From the NCBI GenBank assembly GCA_032629725.1, contig JAFEVB010000038.1, positions 62,001 through 126,000 of the forward strand: a stretch of 64,000 nt of DNA. Direction: 5' to 3'. Every line of letters starts with the position of its first letter. Position 1 is the first letter of the stretch. The notes below the pieces were generated by a model. It did not search any database. It saw nothing but the letters and a program-made list of their open reading frames with translations, and was not told the DNA's origin. Source of the DNA: Gremmenia infestans (lineage: Eukaryota > Ascomycota > Leotiomycetes > Helotiales > Hamatocanthoscyphaceae). Shown piece by piece: positions 33,651 to 43,860 of the stretch. Both the position numbers and the translations under genes were made by a program.

Positions 33651-34577
33651 AACCACCGCTGAGCAGGATCTATACTGCACGGCTCCCACACTCGGCCGCG
33701 CAGAGAGAAAACGGATTGAAAAATTGACAATGGGGTTGGGAGTGGTATATGACCTTCCTAACATCATATCTTTCTTATCTTTCCACCGTCCCATTCTTTG
33801 AGACACCCTCCTCGACTATTTCAACAAATGTCGGGCATACGTTGACCATTAAAATTTCGGTCTTTTTATTCATGATACTTCTTCGCCCTTTCCGCATATG
33901 ATTGCATGTCCATGAAGCATATTCTACGGTGTTGATAGACGGACAAGGATCACTTTTTCATTTTCATTTTGAGGGTGGCGTATTTTCCTTGTTGTAGGGA
34001 AGAAGGAAGGATGGTAAATGCAAATACTGGTCTCTGTTGAGTTCAGAGCGGGAAAATGTTTGTTGGAGGATGAAGAGCATGCAAGCCACGAACAAACAGT
34101 CTGCCGCCGCTTTTCCGTTTCCAAGAACGGATCATCAACAACATCGTAAAATGGGATTCCGTCTATCATGTCCACGAACATGAGGGAACGGAAGTAAGTC
34201 ATTTGAGCTGTCATGTCGTATGCAGATATGATCATAAACAAAATAAAAGTCATTAGACAATCAATCAATCGGGAAACTTGTGATTAAACGAGATGTTTGG
34301 TGGAAGAAGAAGAGTATTGGTGAAGCAGCTTTGACTGGATGAGGGAGTTTGTATATTTTGACGCAGCGCGCCTAAGCTAGGAGGAATAAATAATTGGGGA
34401 AGATGAAATACACGCCAACCGTAGGAGCGTAAATGCATACTACAATATACCAAGAACCTCAGTATAATTCTTAAAATTTTACAATCCTAAATGATGGTAG
34501 TGGTGTTTTGTCTAATAAAATCCTAAAACCCTACATCTTGCCCCACTTCACCTCTTCTCCCCCTCCAAAAACTCACA
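33651..34577. other. Intergenic region, 0.9 kb
   Basis: 3' flank of the RRM gene and promoter of TYW3. Open frames here on the minus strand have no domain and appear to be chance frames. The 60 bp before 34578 are C-rich, like a leader. Confidence 0.45.
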
Positions 34578-35608
34578 ATGACCCCTCCACTACTGACACC
34601 ACCACCGCCTTCCTTCCTCGCCAAGAAAACGCGCATATTATCGCAACTCGCAGTCCCAGACTCGCAATACAACGACCTGTCGCCTAAAGGATCAATCGAT
34701 GAGGGGATCCGTGATCTGATAGCGGAGATTAATGGGATTGAGGGATGTGTGACGACGAGTAGTTGTGCGGGGAGGGTGAGTGTGTTTTTGGAAGGGAAGA
34801 AAGCTTCGTCTTCCGTATCACTATCAGCCGTGGAAGATGAAAATGGCAGAGGAAATGAAGGGGCGGTGGAGGTTAATGATGATGGTGAGGATGATGATAT
34901 TGGCGAGAGAGGAACGAGAGCAGGGATAGGTGGGAAGGGTGGGGGTGGGCGCTGGTTATTCGTTTCTCATGACCCGGTTTCTATAGAAAAGGGACGGGGT
35001 CTGGCTGGGTATCTCGGGATGGAAAGGAGGGAAGAGGAGGGGGATGAAGAGTTGGGAATGGGAATGGAGGCACGTGAGGTGCGGTTTGTACACTTTAAAT
35101 TCGAACCTATGGTACTTATGCTGTCCTATCCCATTCCCTCCAACTACATACATACTAATCATGAGCCTAGATTCTCCACATCCTAACATCATCTCTCCAA
35201 CAAGCCCAAAACGTCCTCGCCGCAGCCCTGCAAGCCGGGTTCCGCGAAAGCGGGGCGCTGAACTTGGTGGGTGAACAAGCAACGCCCATGGTGGGTGTCC
35301 GCTCCATGGGGCTTGCGCTTGAGAGTATTGTTGGGTATGAGGAGGAGGGGAGAGGTATTTGTATGGTTCCGGAAGCGCAGTTGGGGATGTTGCTGAGGGT
35401 GGGGAATGAGAGGTTTGTGGAGAATGGGAAGAGGATTGCTCGATTTAGGGGGCTCTTGAAGGAGCGGGGGGGTGAAGTGAAAGAGGGGAGAAAGGGGAAA
35501 GAGGGTGAGGAGTGGGAGGATCCACTGGTTAGGAGGGAAAGGAAGAGGGCGGAGGGGTTGAGGATTAGGGATGCTGCTAAGAAGGCGGAAGAAGATGCTG
35601 CTGTATGA
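34578..35608 (+). CDS. TYW3: tRNA wybutosine-synthesizing protein 3 (TYW3)
   Basis: SAM-dependent N4-methyltransferase of the wybutosine pathway, which modifies G37 of tRNA-Phe. Exons 34578-35111 and 35171-35608 (59-nt intron, GTACTT..CTAG with TACTAAT branch-like site) give 323 residues. Seen are the N-terminal FLAKKTRILSQL, the signature GCVTTSSCAGRVSVFLEGKK, and WLFVSHDPVS. The post-intron block is PMILHILTSSLQQAQNVLAA, then GFRESGALNLVGEQATPMVG and VRSMGLALESIVG. A Gly/Asp/Glu-rich insert of about 60 residues (near 80-125) separates the Cys motif from WLFVSHDP, as in other fungal members. The C-terminus is a basic/acidic helix rich in Arg, Lys and Glu. Confidence 0.93.
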
Positions 35609-35876
35609 ATCTGGGGAGCATTGGGGGACGCTAAAGTGCAAATCTACTCGGTGCCAGGGAAGCGCAGAAGGGACAGAAGAAAGTTATGGGAACGACCACA
35701 AGCATTAATGGAGGGAGGGGTAATTGCCTAGGGATTTCGAGAGGCCCTTAAAATATGTACCCGGCTCTCTTCCCACAGACCCCAAGAAGCAGGCATGTCA
35801 TAATCATCGTGTCTAACCTTTCCATGCTCGCCATCTATTACATGTGTTCTACAGTTCTCGACTTTTACTACGCGCT

Positions 35877-36511
35877 CTATCTCACAACCTTCTCGACCCA
35901 CGCGCCCTCCAACCGTCTAACCTCATCCTTGAAAGTCTGCACCTCTTTCCAGCAATCCAGCGGCCTGCGATCATTGTCCCGTAAACACCTCACAACCTCG
36001 CTCTTCGCCTTCTCCACCCCCTCATCCAAATCCGCCAACTTCTTCCTCTGCTCCAGCTTCTTCTTCAACTCCTTGACATCATTCTGCACGCTCTCTCTGC
36101 CTAGATCCCTCAAGGTGTCGCCTGCCGATTTCTCCTTCTTTTCGGGTTCTGGTGCCGAGATCTTGGATTGCAGCTCTTCGTATTCTTTGGCCGCTTGCTC
36201 TTGCAGCCGTTTTAGTTCGCTGTTGACGCGCGATTGGATATGTAGTTCGAGGGTTTTAGCTCGGGTGGAATCAGTCTAGGGAACAATAGATTAGAATTAG
36301 CATTCTTTAGATCTACTGATGTAGCTCCCAGCTTCAACTTACCTCCGGACTCGATTGCAGAGAATCAACCAGCCCATTCGAGAACCGGACGGGCGTGTCG
36401 CTGCGGTAGAGTCAGTATGTTGGAGCAAGCGGATTGTAAGATGATGGTAATTTACCTCGTCCATACTTGGGATGTTACCGCTGCTGCTGGCTTGGAAGAG
36501 CCGGATCCCAT
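35877..36511 (-). CDS. MIC19: MICOS complex subunit MIC19 (AIM13-like)
   Basis: Component of the mitochondrial contact site and cristae organising system, facing the intermembrane space. Exons 36511-36456, 36400-36343 and 36275-35877 give 170 residues. The N-terminus MGSGSSKPAAAVTSQVWTS has Gly2 and Ser6, a myristoylation-type start as in MIC19 relatives. It is followed by DTPVRFSNGLVDSLQSSPE, which becomes continuous only after splicing. A charged coiled coil spans about 40-125. The C-terminal CHCH-like segment is CLRDNDRRPLDC with a single C-x10-C pair, then WKEVQTFKDEVRRLEGAW. The fungal family usually has this reduced CHCH motif. Converges with TYW3, only 0.27 kb away. Confidence 0.93.
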
Positions 36512-38299
36512 TTTGATGCGGCGTGGGAGCTTCAATGGCTGGTTGATAGCTTCTGATTCCGAGCTCCTCAGAAATTTGAGGTTCAGAATGCCGAGAGAGG
36601 ATGCTTATGTAATATCCGCGGAACATTTCGGAGGGCGGAAGCGAAGCGGGATTCCTTGGCGGTTAATCCTTTCTCTCTCTTCCTCCCCACACTCTTCAGT
36701 CCAGGTCTCGCTTGAGTTCCTCGGTGATGTTTATCTGATGCATCTTTGCAAGCCTTGCGGAGATTTCTTTGTTTCGAAACCTTTTGGACCCTCTCTCCAT
36801 ACTCCTAGAATGCAAAGAGGCACAGATGGCGACTTCCGAGGAACATCAGGAGAGGTTTATCTTCAACGGCTAATTTCTCAAGAACATGAACATATCGCCG
36901 TTGCAGATCTCAAAAAGCTCGACCCAAGCATTGGGCTATTGTTTTTCTCGATGCCAAATCTCGTGATCCCGTAGAATCACCATGACCTATCAAGCTGCTT
37001 CCACGATGATTAGCTGCTTCGCGCCCCCTGATTCATCCACGGCGTTTCAAACAGTCGACCAGTCATATTTCATTTGGAACTGCGCGCCTGTAAACGCCGC
37101 AGGTACCAAGTGAAGCGCAGCCAACCGCTTGAGTTCCCCTTGTTTCTGTACATCTCAACCTAACCTCACTTCGTGGAAATCCATTCATACTCGTACCGGT
37201 ACTACCAAAATAATGAACACAAAATGCCCCCACCCGAGGAAATCACGCAGGCTTGCGTCGAAGGGTCCTGTTTTATACCTTTGATAGGTCTGGTGGGTCG
37301 CAGGTAGAGACATTGCTATGAAGTCCCTTGCCAGTGGGGTGGGTCTGCCACCCCCTCGCCCAGACTTGGCTGTCGAGTACGGTAGTGTCCTACTTCTCAT
37401 TACTTGTGCTTCTTGAACACATAACTTCATTGTTCTGCTCATTTTGAGATATTCTTGGCATTGCTTCACTCGTTGCTGCTGTGTTGCGTTGTGCTGCATT
37501 GCATTATTCAACCGTTCTGTTTTTGCCCTAGATTCGAAGTCGAATACTCCTTACATTCGCATAATACAGTCATAGACCTTCTGCTGCGCAGATACTCATA
37601 GATGCGAACATTCAGATGCTTTCAATCGATCATAGAACGCTTCTCGCTTGAGCAAAGCAAGCTGTTCAGAAATCTCCCCAGCGCCAGGATCGCCTATTCG
37701 AAACAACTTTGCTCCACTTTTTATCAGATACCGAAGGAGAAACATTTGAGGATATAGAATTATCCCGCGAGAAACTTTTCCTGGGATTATCTCATATCAG
37801 ACCACAAGCTGGCGGGTCAAGCAAAGCTTATCTTATCTGCCTTACCGACTTCTAGTGCTGCCTTTCCATAAAGGTCGGCTTGCCGCATTCATTGTTCCGA
37901 TTCACATCAAGGACAAGGCTATTGTTGAACAATACATTGTCTGTTTCGATTCACCACCACCATAACAAAGTCCTGGCGACAATTCATTGTCTTTGTGATT
38001 CTACAGCGCCATTCTTTCAAACAGCCAAACAATCAACATCGAACAATCTATGACAATGCCCTCTATCGCTGTATTCACTTCTCTGTTCTCTGTTCTCTGA
38101 CGCAGAACAATTGACTGAATCTTATTGATAATGCTACAATAGCCCTCGAGGTTCGCAAACCCTTCCACCTACCCCCCAAACCACTTATTTGCGAGCATAC
38201 TTCAGAACATCAACACTCACATTTTGCAGATACACATTCATCTTCAGCAAATCACGAACATTTGCATAGCAGTTATACAAATACTATTCTACCGACGCC
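36512..38299. other. Intergenic region, 1.8 kb, between MIC19 and the ferric reductase
   Basis: Must hold two divergent promoters. The part 37500-38299 is rich in short upstream ATGs and looks like a long leader for the reductase. A plus-strand frame at 36417-36974 runs antisense across MIC19 exon 1 and into this region; it shows no domain and I do not call it a gene. No RNA gene seen. Confidence 0.45.
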
Positions 38300-40120
38300 A
38301 TGGCATCCACAACACTCTCTTCAAATGCAACGGCAGCCATTCCTTCCTCGAGCATAGCGCCATACGCCACTGCATTGAATGGCGTCAACCAACCGATGAA
38401 CATGCTTTTCAGAAACATTATATGGTGGAGTTTCGGCGTGCTGGCCATGCTTATACTCACCATACGACTTGTGCAAAGGGCAATTGCGCATTCTCGACAT
38501 ATAGGAGCGATGGGCTTGTCTGGAGAAGCGCAGGCGTTTTGGTCAAAGAATAGATACGCAGCATGGTGGAGGTTCAAGAAACACATGCTGTATGCGCCCC
38601 TGGGGAAGAAACGTCACAACAGGGAAATTAGACTTTCGTCGGCCGGCAACATGGGAACCATTCCCTCAAGATTCCACAGCATCCTCCTTGCAATATTCAT
38701 CCTCAGCAACCTAGCTTTCATGGCATTTCTCGACTACTCACGATCGGATGTCTATTCTGTCATAGCAGATTTACGAGGACGATCGGGTGTGCTAGCTATC
38801 ATCAATATGATTGCTTTGATAATCTTCGCTGGCCGCAACAACCCCTTGATTCCGCTACTGCAAATCAGCTTCGATACATACAACCTGATGCATCGCTGGG
38901 TGGGAAGAGTGGTTGTTCTGGAAGTGATCATCCATACCATGGCATGGGCCATCGTTAAGCATGCAGCTACAGGATGGACAGGTATCTGGCACATGATCGG
39001 CACTAACCCTTTCATCAGCTGGGGTACAGTCGGAGCCGTCGCGCTGGTTCTGATCATCATCCTCTCTCTTTCCCCAGTCAGACACGCCTTCTACGAAACC
39101 TTCCTTACCGTTCATATCATCCTCGCATTTACCGCGATGCTGGGCACGTGGATCCATTGCGAGGTCGCCAAACTGCCCCAACTACCCATCATTAAGGCCG
39201 TTGTCGTTCTCTGGAGTGTGGAACGCTTCTTCCGAATGGCACGTCTCGGATATCTCAATTACTCCCTCAAAGGAAACGCATGGACCTCGGCCACCGTGGT
39301 TGCAATGCCTGGAGGAGCCAGCAGAGTCACTTTGCACCTACCAAGACATGTCAACGTTAAGCCTGGAACACATGCTTACCTTCGATTCGCTGGCATCAAA
39401 TACTGGGAGTCGCATCCCTTTTCAATCGCATGGATAGAGCACAAGCCCATTTATGAAGAAAGCCTCCCGACACAAGAAAAGGAAACACCAGGGGAGAAGC
39501 AACTACGGGGACCGGAAACAACCACCGATGTGTCCTTCGTTATTCATGCTCAGAGTGGCATGACGAAAGCACTCTACGACATGGCTACTCGGTCTCAACC
39601 ACGGCAACTGTCTCTCAGCGCCGCATTCGAAGGCCCATACGGAGGCCATCACTCCCTCGACTCCTACGGGCACGTCGTCCTCTTCGCCGGCTCGAGCGGC
39701 ATTACCCACCAAATCCCCTTTGTCAAGCACCTCATCCAAGGCTTCAACGATGGCACGGTAGCCACACGCAAAATCACCTTGATCTGGATCATCCGAGACA
39801 GCGAGCACCTGGAATGGGTGCGCGAATGGATGGATCTAGTATTAAAAATGCCTAGACGGCGAGAAATCCTACAAGTCAAGCTGTACGTTACGAGACCAAA
39901 GAATCCTCGGGATATCATAAGTCCTAGTTCGACGGTGCAGATGTCGGCGGGTAGACCAAAGATTGGACACATCCTGAGGGAAGAGGTGAAGGCGCAGATG
40001 GGAGCCATGTGCGTCACGGTCTGTGGACCGGGCGGGCTGGCTGACAATGTTAGGGAGGTTGTGAGGGAAGTGCAGGATGTCAGCGTGGTGGACTTTATTG
40101 AGGAAAGCTTCACTTGGTAA
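38300..40120 (+). CDS. Ferric reductase-like transmembrane oxidoreductase (FRE/NOX superfamily)
   Basis: Single-exon gene of 606 residues, starting MASTTLSSNATAAIPSSS. An N-terminal membrane segment (WWSFGVLAMLILTIRLVQ) is followed by a ferric_reduct domain. Its haem-ligand histidines lie in two helices, YNLMHRWVGRVVVLEVIIHT and FYETFLTVHIILAFTAMLGT, with additional histidine in WIHCEV. The FAD-binding domain has HPFSIAW. The NADPH-binding lobe has FEGPYGGHHSLDSY, VVLFAGSSGITHQIPF and the terminal VTVCGPGGLADNVREV, and the chain ends FIEESFTW. Predicted at the plasma membrane, moving electrons from NADPH through FAD and haem to external Fe(III) or another acceptor. No dedicated iron permease or multicopper oxidase gene lies next to it, so substrate remains open. 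Confidence 0.93.
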   Translation: MASTTLSSNATAAIPSSSIAPYATALNGVNQPMNMLFRNIIWWSFGVLAMLILTIRLVQRAIAHSRHIGAMGLSGEAQAFWSKNRYAAWWRFKKHMLYAPLGKKRHNREIRLSSAGNMGTIPSRFHSILLAIFILSNLAFMAFLDYSRSDVYSVIADLRGRSGVLAIINMIALIIFAGRNNPLIPLLQISFDTYNLMHRWVGRVVVLEVIIHTMAWAIVKHAATGWTGIWHMIGTNPFISWGTVGAVALVLIIILSLSPVRHAFYETFLTVHIILAFTAMLGTWIHCEVAKLPQLPIIKAVVVLWSVERFFRMARLGYLNYSLKGNAWTSATVVAMPGGASRVTLHLPRHVNVKPGTHAYLRFAGIKYWESHPFSIAWIEHKPIYEESLPTQEKETPGEKQLRGPETTTDVSFVIHAQSGMTKALYDMATRSQPRQLSLSAAFEGPYGGHHSLDSYGHVVLFAGSSGITHQIPFVKHLIQGFNDGTVATRKITLIWIIRDSEHLEWVREWMDLVLKMPRRREILQVKLYVTRPKNPRDIISPSSTVQMSAGRPKIGHILREEVKAQMGAMCVTVCGPGGLADNVREVVREVQDVSVVDFIEESFTW

Positions 40121-40915
40121 TTGATCTGCCCTTCCGGAGTCGGGGCGGGGTAAGAGAATGTATATAAGATGAGATATGGATAGGTTTGTAAATTCTTGCA
40201 CATACTTGAGCGTTTTGAAAGAAAGCATTTGTAGCGATTCAGAGCATTATTTTTTTCCGAAGCGTCGTATCGAGTCCTGTTTAATGGAAGCCTCTTTAGA
40301 ATCATTCAAAGTTTCCTAAGATTGTGAGAAATGCTGCTTCGTAGTGACCACGTGCTTAGAAGGTCATCTTGTTCATGCTTCCAACCAGAAAGGATTCGGA
40401 ACTAAAGGTACTCCGAGGTTGCACTGCAGGATGCTCCAAGGGGCAGAAGATGTGATCGGGTTTTGCCATCAAGCCTCGAATGATGTATACCAATAAATCA
40501 AGCCGCTTCTGTCAGTGAGGCAAAAAATACAACATCGGAGGACTGAACACGTACAATATATGTAGGTATTTTAGCCGTCCTTGCAGAGTCAGTGATCAAC
40601 TCGTAGATAAACCCCGCCAAAACTCGGGCGAGACGATGGATACGATGCGCCCCGCAATTCGGAACTGCTATGTCGCAGGGCGGGATACTTAGTGGGGAGG
40701 CCACAAAATTTCGAGGGAGAGGGTGACTCAACTCAACTCAACCCCAGACAATTAAAGTTTGCTACATTACTACATAACGGCTCCTTCCTCACTCTTTGCT
40801 TCCTAATAAAAAACCCGCTTTGTTCTGTAGTCAATTGTTTCCGAGGTCAATCATCCTCTTCAAGCAGGCTAATCCTTGCACATTACTTTCCCTCTATTGT
40901 GTCAACCCCGCTAAG
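40121..40915. other. Promoter region of 2-isopropylmalate synthase
   Basis: About 0.8 kb between the reductase stop and the LEU4 start. Contains short frames only. The segment 40730-40915 is CT-rich and probably the leader. Confidence 0.45.
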
Positions 40916-42982
40916 ATGCCTATGTGAGATCCTCTCCACGCTCGCAGAATCCAAATACTGATTCTCTACTTCGACTTACAGGCTCAAAGACCCCTCGAAG
41001 AAATACAAGGCTTTCAAGCCGCTCAACATTCCAAACAGACAATGGCCCTCGAAAACAATTGACAAGCCGCCACGCTGGCTCTCGACCGATTTGCGTGATG
41101 GGAATCAGAGCTTAGTTGATCCTATGGTACACCTGTAGCCCTCCAAGTTATCTGCTCCTTGCTAATAGACTATGTAACGCAGGACGGCGAGCAGAAATGG
41201 CGCTACTTCAAAATGCTTGTCGAGCTCGGCTACAAAGAAATCGAAGTCTCCTTCCCCTCAGCCTCGCAGACCGATTTCGACTTCACCCGCCGCCTCGTCG
41301 AGACCCCTGGCGCTGTACCCGACGACGTCTGGCTCCAAGTCCTCTCACCATGCCGAGAAGAATTCATTAAGCGGACAGTGGAGTCCCTCAAGGGGGCCAA
41401 AAAAGCCCTTTTGCATATCTATGTAGCGACCAGCGAGTGTTTCCAACGAATCGTGTTTGGAATGACGGAAGACCAGAATGTCGAATTAGCAGTCAAGTGC
41501 ACAAAGTACGCACGGAGTATCACGAAAGATGATCCTAGCCAGGCGGGCACGGAATGGGCGTTTGAATTCAGCCCTGAAACCTTTTCAGACTCGCGCCCAG
41601 AGTTTGTGATTAGGATATGTGAAGCTGTGAAGGCTGCGTGGGAACCTACGGTCGAGAATCCTATTATATTTAACTTGCCTGCTACGGTCGAGATGTCGAC
41701 GCCGAATGTGTATGCGGACCAGATTGAGTATTTCTGCACGAACATGAGCGAACGGGAGAAGATTTGCGTGAGCTTACACCCGCATAATGACCGTGGGTGT
41801 GCGGTTGCTGCTGCAGAGTTGGCACAGATGGCGGGGGCGGATAGGGTTGAAGGATGCTTGTTTGGGAATGGAGAGAGGACAGGGAATGTGGATCTTGTTA
41901 CATTAGGCTTGAATCTTTATACACAGGGTATTCATCCTGGGATCGATTTCTCGGATCTCAATAGGGTCATTGATGTTGTGGAAGTCAGCAACAAGATTCC
42001 AATCCATCCGAGAGCGCCATATGGGGGCTCACTTGTGGTGTGTGCTTTTAGTGGCTCCCACCAGGATGCTATCAAGAAGGGCTTTCAAGTGCGAAAGCAG
42101 GAGAACGCTACAGACGAGGATCGTTGGCAGTTACCTTATCTTCCTCTCGACCCTGCGGATATTGGCCGTACTTACGAAGCCATTATTCGTGTAAACTCAC
42201 AGAGTGGAAAGGGTGGAGCTGCCTGGATCATCCTCCGCAACCTCGAGCTCGATCTTCCCCGCGGTTTACAAGTGGCTTTCAGTAAAGTGGTTCAACGGCA
42301 CGCAGATGAAGTTGGCAGGGAGCTCTTGTCGAACGAGATTTCGGATCTCTTCGAGGAGACTTACTTCCTCAAGCAGAACCCTAGATTTACGCTCGTCGAT
42401 TACAGCATCAGCACCGACCGCTCTGCATCACCTGCGCCTCCAGCATCAGGAAAGTCGCAAGATACGAAGAACTTGAACAGGATCTTCGAGGGAGTTATTT
42501 CTATTGACGGTGAAGAACATAAACTCAAAGGCATCGGAAACGGACCAATTTCTAGTCTTGCTAAAGCTCTTAGTTCGATTGGTATCAATCTCGATCTTAC
42601 CGATTACAAGGAGCATGCTATTGGAGTAGGCAAAGGTGTCAATGTCAAGGCTGCGTCTTATATCGAGTGCACAGCTCCTGGGTATAATCAGAAGGTTTGG
42701 GGAGTTGGTGTCCACGAAGACGTGGTGCAGAGTTCTTTGATTGCGCTTTTGAGTGCTGCGAGCAATGTAAGTGTTGGGATAATGCTTGGGGGTTTATAGT
42801 CTAACATGGATGTTTAGTTTATTACCAGCAGACCAAATACGCCGATTTTGTTCAGAGGCAAGCATGGGTCGAGGATAAGTCAAGATATTAGCCTCAATGG
42901 AAGCCCGAAGGGCAATGGTAGTCTCTCTATTCCAAGACCCAATGGAGTGCCGAAGAGCGGTAAGCAAATTCTACGGTTTTAA
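40916..42982 (+). CDS. LEU4: 2-isopropylmalate synthase
   Basis: First committed enzyme of leucine synthesis: condenses acetyl-CoA with 2-oxoisovalerate. Exons 40916-40923, 40982-41126, 41183-42766 and 42818-42982 give 633 residues. The first coding exon is only 8 nt (ATG CCT AT), and splicing gives MPMLKDPSKKYKAFKPLNIP. The catalytic HMGL-like domain has STDLRDGNQSLVDPMDGEQ, VSFPSASQTDFDFTRRL and the metal ligands in SLHPHNDRG, followed by GCLFGNGERTGNVDLVTLGL. The C-terminal LeuA regulatory domain (about 450-570) includes GVGVHEDVVQSSLIALLSAA and normally binds leucine for feedback. The last 55 residues are a low-complexity tail. No strong mitochondrial presequence is seen with this start. 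An upstream alternative start was not found. Confidence 0.95.
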
Positions 42983-43860
42983 TACTTTACAGGGATTCTC
43001 TGCTCTGGAGTTTTTAATGTTCTGCAAAATCTCGGGTTTTCTAGAACATTAAAGATTGCCCCAGGACTTCAAAACCTCTCCAATCAAACAATGCTGACTT
43101 TGCGAAATGGTAGGCCCAGATGCAGTCAGTGTTTTGGAAGCAAAAGCGAATGGGATGTGATGGCGCATTGCGGGGTGGCGGGAAGAGCCTTTTGGAGGGG
43201 TAGGTTTCAGGGTGTGTGAGCTGGGAAGTATCATCTAAGGAGTCAAAAATGAAATTCGCGGATTCGGAGTAGCATATTAAATAAATTGAACGTTTGCCAT
43301 AACTCTCAGTCCACCTCACCTCTCCTCATCTCATCCCCTGGCACAGCAGTGAAAACCAAGCCCCTTATTCACTCTTTGCAAGGGTCATAGCTATATCACG
43401 TGATGAAACTATTGACCGCTAAATTCCCTTCGTGGTTAGCGCGTTGAGCGACTGTCGAATATGAGAAGAGATACAACAGATTTGATCCGCAGTCCGTTTG
43501 AAAATAACATATTAAAGGCTTCACTTGCGTTACTGATTCAATACGCTCTTTCGTCTTTCGAAATATCAAAGGCAACCAGATCTTATTTACTTGCGGGTTT
43601 CAATAGCTGCACGCACCACACACAGCCTTGCAGCCTGCCTACCGCACCGCACTTGACCAGCACGCGGAATTTCGCTTCTGAAAGCCCATCTTCAAACTTC
43701 AACTTCTGCTTCCCTCCTCTCCCTTCCACATCACCAAAGTCTCATCTCGAAGAGACATCGTACTTGCTCTACAAAGTTACAAAATTGGACTCCTAGAAAC
43801 TCATCAAACGACCTTAAAACACGCACTGGACACATAGCGCACTGGCTGTGATTCGCGAAG
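42983..43860. other. Promoter region of KAP95
   Basis: About 0.88 kb. Contains a perfect ATCACGTGAT at 43395-43404. No coding frame with a domain seen. Confidence 0.45.
43397..43404. promoter_or_regulatory. CACGTGAT E-box-like site
   Basis: Core of the second copy of the palindrome ATCACGTGAT in this window, about 0.46 kb before the KAP95 start. Regulatory role is inferred. Confidence 0.3.

Noticed and set aside
36417..36974. 185-residue plus-strand frame antisense to MIC19 exon 1
   Set aside because: No domain; half of it lies over the MIC19 first exon and intron, and it has no ATG context or splice support. Kept only as a note on the intergenic entry.
42959..42995. Possible extra intron at the 3' end of LEU4 (GTAAGC..TTACAG)
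   Set aside because: Would be only about 33 nt, shorter than any other intron here; the in-frame TAA at 42980 is simpler.
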